Of a stretch of 8,986 bases of DNA, positions 1 to 8,396 are shown one piece after another (position 1 is the first letter of the stretch; each line of letters starts with the position of its first letter). Location: assembly GCA_022615275.1 (NCBI GenBank), contig JAKEHA010000032.1:1-8986 (forward strand), written 5' to 3'. The notes beneath the pieces were generated by a model, which saw nothing but the letters and a program-made list of their open reading frames with translations, did no database searches and was not told where the DNA came from. The position numbers were made by a program, and so were the translations under genes. The DNA comes from Candidatus Latescibacterota bacterium. GTDB taxonomy: Bacteria > Krumholzibacteriota > Krumholzibacteriia > WVZY01 > JAKEHA01.

Positions 1-2
1 GG

Positions 3-345
3 GGACAGCTCCCTTCGCAGACGGCGGCCGCCGTGGCGGGCGGCTGGTACGGCCCGCCTCCCGAGGTGGCCCTCTCCTGGGGTGCATCGCTGAAGGGGGT
101 GGTGTCGGTGAGCCGGTGGTGCGCAGCCGAGACGTGGCGGGCGGGGCTGACCCGCCGGCTCGGTGGGTGGGCGGTCACACCCGAGGACCGGGCGCGACCG
201 GAAGCGCGCTTCGCGGCCTGGCTCCGCCGATGGGAGCAGCGGCAGGGCCCTGAGGTGGAGCTGGCCGACAGCCTCCAGCGCATCGCCTTCCTCATGGTCC
301 GGCAAGCAGCCGCCGATGCCGACCTGTTCTCCAGGGCCGTCCCGC
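3..345 (+). pseudogene. Unrecognised open frame, probable gene fragment (partial at left edge)
   Basis: This reading frame has no stop from the left edge of the window and stays open to a TGA at 753-755. From about 33 to 345 nearly every codon ends in G or C, as expected of a real gene in a GC-rich genome. After about 345 this bias fades and the frame runs through the better supported DUF3565 gene. The part that looks real is Arg/Ala/Trp-rich and probably helical, for example the segments ARFAAWLRRWEQ and LQRIAFLMVRQAA. I do not recognise the family. A GTG at 33 could be a start, but no good ribosome binding site precedes it and the frame is open further left. I infer the remains of a gene whose 3' end was lost, or a chance open frame; certainty is low. 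The rest of 1-421 holds nothing else I can support. Confidence 0.25.
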
Positions 346-408
346 CCCGGCCAGAACCGTTTTATGGCGCCCGCTCGACAACAACGGCAGTGGCGTTCGT
401 ACATCGAG

Positions 409-414
409 AAGGAG
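409..414 (+). promoter_or_regulatory. Ribosome binding site of the DUF3565 gene
   Basis: AAGGAG lies seven bases before the ATG at 422. It fixes the start of the small DUF3565 gene and supports this frame over the longer open frame that overlaps it. Confidence 0.6.
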
Positions 415-421
415 ACGTCCC

Positions 422-625
422 ATGCAGCGCCGCGTCACCGGGTTTCACCAGGACGACGAAGGCCACTGGGTCGCTGAGCTCGAGTGCGGTCACACGCGCC
501 ACGTGCGTCACGATCCGCCCTGGAAGGAGCGCCCGTGGGTGCTCACCGAAGAATCCCGAGCCACCCGTCTCGGCACCACGCTCGATTGCGTCGCGTGCGA
601 CAATCCCGAGGAGGTATCCCCATGA
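422..625 (+). CDS. DUF3565 family small protein
   Basis: This encodes a 67-residue protein that I recognise as DUF3565 (Pfam PF12088) by memory of its pattern. It has an N-terminal MQRRVTGFHQDDEGHWVAEL, then ECGHTRHVRH, then PPW, then WVLTEESRATRLGT, and ends with LDCVACDNPEE. The length matches the family, so the gene looks complete. The spaced Cys and His residues (C-G-H-x2-H-x2-H near 22-29 and C-x2-C near 56-59) suggest a small metal-binding fold, but that is inference. The family's function is not established. An AAGGAG site seven bases upstream supports the ATG start. The stop overlaps the ATG of the next small ORF (ATGA), so the two are probably translated together. Confidence 0.8.
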   Translation: MQRRVTGFHQDDEGHWVAELECGHTRHVRHDPPWKERPWVLTEESRATRLGTTLDCVACDNPEEVSP

Positions 626-732
626 CCGAGCCGCGACCCAAGCCGTCGTTGACCGACGCCACATTACTGCCCGACCTCCCTGCAGTACCAAGAGCACTCC
701 GTGCGTGCGGGCCATTCGCGCGTTCAAGATGA
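622..732 (+). CDS. Small ORF coupled to DUF3565 gene, likely remnant
   Basis: A 36-codon ORF starts with an ATG that overlaps the stop of the DUF3565 gene (ATGA). A strong ribosome binding site, GAGGAGGT at 608-615, lies six bases before it. The start signals therefore look real. The peptide begins MTEPRPKPSLTD, continues through LLPDLPAVPRALRACG and ends with FARSR. I recognise no family or domain in it. The other two frames stay open past its stop, one to 755 and one to about 792, so it could be the 5' end of a longer gene broken by a frameshift or deletion. A short genuine peptide is the alternative. Confidence 0.3.
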   Translation: MTEPRPKPSLTDATLLPDLPAVPRALRACGPFARSR

Positions 733-790
733 TGCTCGTCATGATCAAGGAGTGAGCGTAAACGCGCTGGTGAAACCCCTCTCGACGCGG

Positions 791-802
791 TAAGATGGCG
801 GC

Positions 803-803
<1 letters not shown>
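791..803 (+). promoter_or_regulatory. Possible -10 element with leaderless start for the helicase gene
   Basis: TAAGAT at 791-796 fits the TANNNT form of a -10 element and ends six bases before the ATG at 803. A transcript from it would start at or next to the ATG itself. No clear ribosome binding site sits before this ATG, which agrees with leaderless translation. No good -35 hexamer is seen at the right distance (TGGTGA at 768-773 is poor). Confidence 0.3.
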
Positions 804-2173
<1,370 letters not shown>

Positions 2174-2176
2174 GGG

Positions 2177-2287
2177 ATGCTCTACATGGTCATCGAGCGC
2201 TTCAAGAACATCACGCCGACTCGTTTCCGATCAACGTGTTCAGCTTGGCTAACACGGCCTCGACCGACGCAGAAGACGCTCGCGTGA
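2177..2287 (+). pseudogene. Truncated 5' end of a DUF3303-like gene
   Basis: Three bases after the helicase stop, an ATG opens a 36-codon ORF whose first 11 residues are MLYMVIERFKN. This is the usual N-terminus of DUF3303 proteins (Pfam PF11746, about 75-90 residues), recognised from memory. After residue 11 the family's next segment, a Tyr-Arg-Arg-Phe type motif, is missing and the reading turns into nonsense over the antisense of mazF. The change falls at about 2210, next to the mazF stop codon at 2211-2213. I infer a gene cut by the event that brought mazEF here. Family functions are unknown. A short match by chance cannot be fully excluded. Confidence 0.55.
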
Positions 2288-2561
2288 GCAGTCTCGCGTT
2301 TCTTGCCTTCCAGTCCAGGCTCTTGACCTGATCCGCGAGGATCGCGCCGGTGGCCTTGCTCTCGGCGGGCAGCACGACTTCGAACGGGTAGCCCTTCACC
2401 TGCGACGTGATCGGACAGAAGATTGCGAGGCCGACCTTCGCGTTGTACGCGCGAGGCGAGATGACCAGCGCGGGGCGATGTCCGGCGTGTTCATGACCTG
2501 CCTGGGGCGTGAACTGCAGCCATACAATGTCGCCACGCTCGGGTACGTAGGGACTCGGCAC
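2211..2561 (-). CDS. mazF: MazF-type mRNA interferase toxin
   Basis: This encodes a 116-residue toxin of the MazF/PemK family, an endoribonuclease that cleaves mRNA at short specific sequences and arrests growth. It closely follows the E. coli MazF pattern: YVPERGDIVWL, then AGHRPALVISP, then QVKGYPFEVVLP, then ILADQVKSLDW, and a final LNTLIG. With the GTG at 2561 as start, the catalytic Arg and Thr fall at 29 and 52, exactly as in E. coli. A GGGAGGG site six bases upstream also favours this GTG over a TTG at 2567, which would touch that site. The start overlaps the last base of the mazE stop (TAGTG), so the pair is coupled. The protein looks intact and active. Its cleavage sequence cannot be read from the gene. 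Confidence 0.92.
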   Translation of the reverse strand: MPSPYVPERGDIVWLQFTPQAGHEHAGHRPALVISPRAYNAKVGLAIFCPITSQVKGYPFEVVLPAESKATGAILADQVKSLDWKARNARLLTRASSASVEAVLAKLNTLIGNESA

Positions 2562-2803
2562 TACCAACCCTCCCGCCCGATAGGATCGCCTGTCGGAATC
2601 TCACCGTGGAGATTGTCCTCGCGCACTTCCGAGAGGAGATCCCGGAGCCGATAGCGAAACGATTGAATCGGTTGCACGACTAGGCGATCGCCCTCGAACG
2701 TAATCCGGACCTCGGCCCCCTCCTCGACACCGGCCTCCTTCGCGAGCGCTTTCGGGATTCGCAACCCTAAGCTATTCCCCCACTTCTGTATCTTCGTGAC
2801 CAT
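2561..2803 (-). CDS. mazE: MazE-type antitoxin, AbrB/SpoVT DNA-binding domain
   Basis: This 80-residue protein is the antitoxin of the pair. Residues 1 to about 46 form the swapped-hairpin AbrB domain, with the typical KIQKWGNSLGLRIPK start and a DRLVVQP strand. The C-terminal part ends with LLSEVREDNLHGEIPTGD and GREGW, matching the toxin-binding tail of E. coli MazE (NLH, then an acidic stretch, and a final Trp). Family members bind MazF to block it and bind their own promoter as repressor with MazF as co-repressor. The ATG follows a GGAGGT site by eight bases. The gene has its own promoter 27 bases upstream, downstream of argJ. Base composition of the pair looks lower in GC than the arg genes, which suggests acquisition by transfer. 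Confidence 0.92.
   Translation of the reverse strand: MVTKIQKWGNSLGLRIPKALAKEAGVEEGAEVRITFEGDRLVVQPIQSFRYRLRDLLSEVREDNLHGEIPTGDPIGREGW
2568..2574 (-). promoter_or_regulatory. Ribosome binding site deciding the mazF start
   Basis: GGGAGGG on the minus strand ends six bases before the GTG at 2561 and lies inside the 3' end of mazE. The alternative TTG at 2567 directly abuts it, too close for initiation. Confidence 0.6.
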
Positions 2804-2811
2804 CCGCGACC

Positions 2812-2817
2812 ACCTCC
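2812..2817 (-). promoter_or_regulatory. Ribosome binding site of mazE
   Basis: GGAGGT lies eight bases before the mazE ATG, in a short leader of about 20 bases that follows the predicted start of transcription. Confidence 0.6.
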
Positions 2818-2820
2818 ATA

Positions 2821-2837
2821 TATACGATGACTATACG
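2821..2837 (-). repeat. TATACG direct repeat, candidate MazE operator
   Basis: TATACG (plus-strand reading) occurs at 2821-2826 and again at 2832-2837, a period of 11 bases, about one helical turn. The repeat covers the -10 element and the expected start of transcription of mazEF. MazE and MazEF complexes repress their own promoters through AT-rich repeats in such positions, so this is a reasonable operator. The role is inferred from position only. Confidence 0.4.
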
Positions 2838-2858
2838 TGGTGGGTGAACCGCAGTCAA
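2830..2858 (-). promoter_or_regulatory. Sigma-70-type promoter of mazEF
   Basis: On the minus strand TTGACT (2858-2853) and TATAGT (2835-2830) are separated by exactly 17 bases, each one base from consensus. Transcription should begin near 2823, about 20 bases before the mazE ATG. The -35 element lies only some 25 bases after the argJ stop, so read-through from the arg operon is also possible. An imperfect inverted repeat at 2842-2861 (GGGTTGAC with GTTCACCC) surrounds the -35 region. Confidence 0.7.
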
Positions 2859-2882
2859 CCCAGCCCGGGGATCGCGCGTCTG

Positions 2883-4076
2883 TTAGGTGGAATAGTCCGC
2901 GTTGATTCGGACGTATTCGGCAGTTAGATCACCGGTGAGGATTCGGGCCGCGCCCTCGCCGCCACCCACCTGGATCCGAATCTCGTAGCTGGGCTCGCTC
3001 ATGCGGCGATGGACGGCCGCCGCGTCGAACGGAAACGCAGCCCCCCGCTCGCACACCTTCTCCCCGCCGATCCAGATCGCGACTGCGTCGGGGTCGACAG
3101 AAACGCCCGAGCGACCGACGGCCGCGAGCAAGCGTCCCCAGTTGGGATCCGCTCCCGCCCACGCGGTCTTGACCAGCAGCGAGTGCGCGAGGGTGCGCGC
3201 GATGCGGTCGGCCGCGGCGTGCGACGAGGCACCGTCGACGTGGAGGGTCACGGTGTGCTTCACACCTTCGCCGTCGGAGACCACTTGTGCGGCCAGTGAT
3301 GCGCACACTTCGGCGACCGCGCTCGCGAACGTGGCTTCATCGGATGGCGTCCGCGTCCGCGCACCGGATGCACCACTCGCCATCAGGATCGCGGTGTCGT
3401 TGGTAGACGTGTCGCCGTCGATGGAGATGCTGTTGAAGGTTCCTGCGACCGCGGGGCGCAGCACGCGCCGCAACTCGGCCGCAGACGCGTCGATATCCGT
3501 GAACAGATAGACCAGCAGGGTCGCCATGTTGGGATGGATCATCCCGGCGCCCTTCGCGATGCCGAGCACGCATACCTCGCGCCCGTCGATCGAAACCGAC
3601 GTCGAGGCCGTCTTCATGCGGGTGTCGGTGGTCATGATGGCGCGTGCGACAGCATAGGCGGCGCCGTCGTTGGATCGACGATCGGCAAGAAGTCGCGGGA
3701 GCGCCGCCAACAGTTTCGAAGTCGGAAACGGCACACCGATAATGCCGGTGGAGCAGGGAATGACTTCGGTCGTGTCACACCCGAGTAACGAAGCCAGCGC
3801 TTCGCACGACTGGCGCGCGGCCGTCAGGCCGTCGGGGCCGGTGGCGCAATTCGCATTGCCTGAATTGATGAGGAGCGCGCGCACGCGCCCGCGAGAGGCG
3901 CGCAAGTGCTCGCGCCCGACCGTCACCGGTGCCGCGACCACGCGATTGCTGGTGAACATCGCGGCCGCCGTAGCACCGCGGGGCGCTTCGACGCAGGCGA
4001 CGTCGGGGTTGCCGCTCTCCTTGATGCCGGCAGTCGCGGACGCGAAGAGAAGCCCATCTGGGACGTGCAAGCTCAC
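2883..4076 (-). CDS. argJ: Ornithine acetyltransferase / glutamate N-acetyltransferase ArgJ
   Basis: ArgJ moves the acetyl group from N-acetylornithine to glutamate, releasing ornithine and keeping the acetyl cycle running; some forms also use acetyl-CoA. The 397-residue length is normal. The protein is a self-cleaving Ntn-type enzyme. The cleavage site and nucleophile Thr186 lie in KGAGMIHPNMATLL, and the oxyanion-hole pair Thr110-Gly111 lies in STGIIG. Other family marks are NSGNANCATG (71-80), SIDGDTSTND, KTAWAGADPNWGR (303-315) and the C-terminal YVRINADYST. The GTG start overlaps the argA stop (GTGA) and has AGGAGG six bases upstream. Longer upstream starts would run through the argA frame and add a non-conserved Arg-rich stretch. 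It is the last arg gene here. Whether it also does the first step cannot be told from sequence. Confidence 0.96.
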   Translation of the reverse strand: MSLHVPDGLLFASATAGIKESGNPDVACVEAPRGATAAAMFTSNRVVAAPVTVGREHLRASRGRVRALLINSGNANCATGPDGLTAARQSCEALASLLGCDTTEVIPCSTGIIGVPFPTSKLLAALPRLLADRRSNDGAAYAVARAIMTTDTRMKTASTSVSIDGREVCVLGIAKGAGMIHPNMATLLVYLFTDIDASAAELRRVLRPAVAGTFNSISIDGDTSTNDTAILMASGASGARTRTPSDEATFASAVAEVCASLAAQVVSDGEGVKHTVTLHVDGASSHAAADRIARTLAHSLLVKTAWAGADPNWGRLLAAVGRSGVSVDPDAVAIWIGGEKVCERGAAFPFDAAAVHRRMSEPSYEIRIQVGGGEGAARILTGDLTAEYVRINADYST

Positions 4077-4594
4077 AGACCGCCTCCTGCCGCGACGATG
4101 GGCCGCCGGATCCCCGCCAGCCGCGGGGCCACCTCGGTCTCGGGCAGCGGCCCGCGAATCATCGCGATCTCGTCGCATGCGTGGCGCCGCGCGCAACGCC
4201 GGCAGTCCTTATAGAGCTTGTCCGGCAAGGTCTCGTGCGTCACCACGAAACCGAAGGGCGCGAAGAAACCGGGGATGCGCGTGAACACGCATACGCACGA
4301 CACCTGCTGGCGCAGCGACTCGCGCAGGAGCGCGCGCACGAGCAGGCGCCCGGCGCCCCACCCGCGCGCCTCCGGCATCACGGCTATCGATCGAATCTCC
4401 GCCAAGTGCTCGCCGTAGAGATGCAGCGCTCCGCACCCGACCACGACTCCGTCGTCCTCGACCACGACGAAGTCGCGGATGTTCTCGTACAGCTCCGGGA
4501 GCGAACGCGGGAGGAGCGTCCCATCCGAGGTGTGGGCGTCGATCAGCGCGCGGATCGCGACCGCGTCGGGCAGGATGGCGCTACGAGCGTCCAC
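4073..4594 (-). CDS. argA: Short-type N-acetylglutamate synthase (GNAT domain only)
   Basis: This 173-residue acetyltransferase probably makes N-acetylglutamate from glutamate and acetyl-CoA, the first step of arginine synthesis. It matches the GNAT domain of ArgA without the amino-acid-kinase domain that forms the N-terminal half of classical ArgA. Visible marks are ENIRDFVVVEDDGVVVGC (38-55), LHLYGEHLAEIRSIAV (58-72), the acetyl-CoA loop R-G-W-G-A-G (77-82) and the ending DKLYKDCRRC with C-D-E (126-142). Cys131, Cys134 and Cys140 form a small cluster. The GTG start lies within argH by 14 nt and has AGGAG seven bases upstream; an ATG at 4702 would add 36 unrelated residues over the argH frame. 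Lack of the kinase domain means classical arginine feedback is not expected. It is not fused to ArgH as in some marine bacteria. Confidence 0.85.
   Translation of the reverse strand: MDARSAILPDAVAIRALIDAHTSDGTLLPRSLPELYENIRDFVVVEDDGVVVGCGALHLYGEHLAEIRSIAVMPEARGWGAGRLLVRALLRESLRQQVSCVCVFTRIPGFFAPFGFVVTHETLPDKLYKDCRRCARRHACDEIAMIRGPLPETEVAPRLAGIRRPIVAAGGGL
4083..4088 (-). promoter_or_regulatory. Ribosome binding site deciding the argJ start
   Basis: AGGAGG lies six bases before the GTG at 4076, within the end of argA. It supports the short GTG form over an ATG 120 bases further upstream. Confidence 0.6.
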
Positions 4595-5974
4595 CGACCG
4601 GCTCCTGCATCGATTCGAGGCGTTCGCGCACGTTCGCGATGGCCGCAGCGACGCGCGCGGGCGCCGTGCCGCCTTCCACGTCGTGCAATGCCAGCACCGC
4701 ATCCAGTGAGAGCGCCGAACGGAACTGATCCAACGGCACGTCGATCTCGCAGCGGCCCAAGTCCTCGGTCGACAGCTCTTCGAGCTCGCATTTCTTGGAG
4801 AGAGAAAGCTGTACCGCGCGACCGATCAACTCGTGCGCCTTGCGGAAGGGAACGCCGCGTCGCGCGAGAAACGCGGCCGCGGCAAATGCGTTCATTCCGC
4901 CGCGCGTCGCCGCGATGCGCATGCGCGGCACGTCGATATCGAGGCTGCGCAGGCAGCCGGTGGCGACATCGAGGACCGCGAGCGTCCGTCCCACGGTGTC
5001 GAAGAGCGGCATCTGCGTCTCCTGCAGATCCTTGTTGTAGGCCAGCGGGAGCGCCTTGACCGTCGTAGCCAGCGCCACCGCGTTGCCGAGCACGCGACCC
5101 GCGTGCGCGCGCAACAACTCGAGCGCGTCGGGGTTCTTCTTCTGGGGCATGGCGCTGCTGCCCGTGCAATAAGCGTCGGGCAGATGCACGAAGCCGTATT
5201 CGTTGGACGAGAACAGGATCAAGTCCTCGGCCAGCCGGCTCAAGTGCCCCGCGAGCAGCGACGCGTGCTGGACGAACTCGATCGCGAAGTCACGGTCGCT
5301 GGTGGCGTCCATGCTGTTGGCCGTGGGTCCGTCGAAGCCGAGCTTGCGCGCGACGGCCTGCCGGTCGACGGGCACGACGGTGCCCGCTACCGCACCGGAG
5401 CCGAGCGGGCACTCGTTCAGGCGCTCGCGGCACGATTGCAGGCGATCGATGTCGCGGAGGAACATCTCGGCGTAGGCGAGCAGCCAATGCGCGGCGAGCA
5501 CGGGCTCGGCGCGCTGGGCGTGCGTGTAGGCCGGCATCGCGGCCATGCCTGCGGCCTCCGCCTTCTCGACCAACGCCTCGATCAATGCAGAGGTGCGCAC
5601 GTGCACGTGGTCGATCGAATCGCGCGTATACAGACGCAGGTCGGTCGCGATCAGCTCGTTGCGGCTGCGGCCGGTGTGGAGCTTCATACCCACGTCGCCC
5701 GCCTGCTCGACCACGCCTCGCTCCACGAAATGATGGACGTCCTCGATGGTCGCATCCGTGTCCGCCGGAACGCCTTCGGAGAGAATGCGTCCCAGCGCAC
5801 CGATGACCGCGGAGAGCTCTTGACCCGAGAGCACGCCGGCTTGCGCCAGCGCTTCCGCGTGCGCCTTGCTGGAGGCGATTTCGTACGCAAGCAAGCGGCG
5901 GTCGTAGGGAAACGACCGCTGCCAGCGGTCGAATGAGGCCTCGACCGCGGTTTCGAATCGTCCGGACCACATCT

Positions 5975-5978
<4 letters not shown>
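4581..5978 (-). CDS. argH: Argininosuccinate lyase ArgH
   Basis: ArgH splits argininosuccinate into arginine and fumarate, the last step of the pathway. The 465-residue protein belongs to the fumarase/aspartase superfamily and forms tetramers. Visible marks are MWSGRFE at the start, HTGRSRNEL (101-109), the His of YTHAQRAEP (His153, catalytic), NSMDATSDRDF (221-231) and the flexible signature loop TGSSAMPQKKNP (272-283) with the catalytic Ser. Near the C-terminus RRGVPFRKAHE is typical. The ATG overlaps the argG stop (ATGA) and has GGAGGT six bases before it. The open frame continues upstream to 6581, but that part is the shadow of argG. The gene looks complete and in its normal place next to argG. 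Confidence 0.97.
4602..4606 (-). promoter_or_regulatory. Ribosome binding site deciding the argA start
   Basis: AGGAG is placed seven bases before the GTG at 4594, inside the last codons of argH. It fixes the start of the short N-acetylglutamate synthase. Confidence 0.6.
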
Positions 5979-7175
<1,197 letters not shown>

Positions 7176-7183
<8 letters not shown>

Positions 7184-8396
7184 TGACGCTACCTCCCGAT
7201 AGCAAATCGTCGAGCACGGCGACGAGCCCGTCCACATGGTCCCGCTGAATGAGGTACGGCGGGAGAAAGCGCAGCACGGTGTCGTGCGTGCGATTGATGA
7301 TGTAGCCGCGCGCAAGCGCGGCCGCGACGATCGACTTGGCCTGGTCCGCGGACTCGAGTTCCGCGGCCAACATGAGACCCGCGCCGCGCACGTCGACCAG
7401 GCCGTCGTGGCGAGGCTTCAGCGCGAGCAACTGGTCGCGAAAGTAATCACCGATTTCGCGAACGTGCTCGCGCATCTCCGGGTTCGCGATCTCGTCCAGG
7501 AAGGCGATGGCCGCGGCGCACGCGAGCGGGCCGCCGCCGAAGGTGGTCCCGTGCATCCCGGGACGAAACGCGGCTGCGACCGCGTGCGTCGCGAGCACCG
7601 CCCCCAACGGAAGCCCCGCCGCGAGCGGCTTCGCCACCGTGACGACGTCGGGCGCGACACCGTACTTCTGATAGGCGAACATCGCGCCCGTGCGACCGAG
7701 GCCGCACTGGATCTCGTCCAAGATGAGGAGTGCACCCGCCTCACGGGTCAACGCCCGCGCCCGTGAAATGAACGCGGGCGACACCGGGTTGACGCCGCCT
7801 TCACCCTGGATCGTCTCCATCCCGACCGCACACACGGAGTCGTCGAACTTCGCCTCCAGATCGCGCACGTCGTTGAACGTCACGAAGGTCACGCCCGGCA
7901 GCATGGGCGCAAACGGCGCGCGGTACTTCTTGTTGCCGGTGGTGGCGAGGGAGCCGAGTGTTCTCCCATGAAAAGAGTTCGTCATGACGAGCAGGCGCGA
8001 CTTCGGCTTCCGCGCCGCCGCCGGGGCTCGTGCGTACGCGCGCGCGAGCTTGAGCGCGCACTCCCACGCCTCGGTTCCGCTGTTGCAGAAGAAGGCGCGG
8101 TCGAGGCCCGAGAGGGCGGCCAGCTTGGCGGCCAGGCGCGCCTGGTGCTCGTGGAAGAACAAGTTCGAGACGTGGATCAAACGGCCCGCCTGCGCGGCGA
8201 TCGCGGCTTGAATGGCCGGGTGCCCGTGACCGAGCGCATTGACGCCGATCCCGGAGAGGAAGTCGACGTAGCGGCGTCCCTCGCTGTCGAAGAGATAAAC
8301 CCCTTCGCCGCGCTCGAAGAGCACCGGCACGCGATCGTACGTCGGCACCAGAAACTGCGACTCCTGCTGACGGACGTGGTCCAGGGTCGGGTTCAT
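7176..8396 (-). CDS. argD: Acetylornithine aminotransferase ArgD
   Basis: ArgD is a PLP-dependent class III aminotransferase that converts N-acetylglutamate semialdehyde and glutamate into N-acetylornithine and 2-oxoglutarate. The protein has 406 residues, a normal length. Visible marks are GIGVNALGHGHP (49-60), the cofactor-binding NSGTEAWECALKLAR (105-119), FHGRTLGSLATTG, Asp227 in ILDEIQCGLGRTG, the Schiff-base Lys256 in VAKPLAAGLPLGA and TTFGGGPLACAAA. In many members the first motif reads NSGAEANE; the Thr and Trp found here are a less common variant. The ATG overlaps the argB stop (ATGA); GGAGGT lies nine bases upstream. The enzyme may also act on succinyl-diaminopimelate in lysine synthesis, as in E. 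coli, but the context points to arginine. Confidence 0.96.

Noticed and set aside
2174..2210. Terminator between the convergent helicase and mazF genes
   Set aside because: The gap is only 37 bases and I see no stem with a T-rich run on either strand.
2562..2567. TTG start for mazF at 2567
   Set aside because: It abuts the ribosome binding site with no spacing. The GTG at 2561 gives correct spacing and puts the catalytic residues at the same numbers as in E. coli.
2859..2882. Terminator after argJ
   Set aside because: The CCCGGG-containing stretch has no paired arms of useful length and no T-run follows; the mazEF -35 element starts immediately.
4581..4702. ArgH-ArgA fusion, or an ATG start for argA at 4702
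   Set aside because: The argH frame stops at 4581-4583 and argA is in a different frame. The family match begins after the GTG at 4594, which has a proper ribosome binding site.
4833..5936. Plus-strand open frame of 367 codons
   Set aside because: It lies entirely antisense to argH, which is intact and well supported. The translation is rich in Arg, Val and Gly without recognisable domains.
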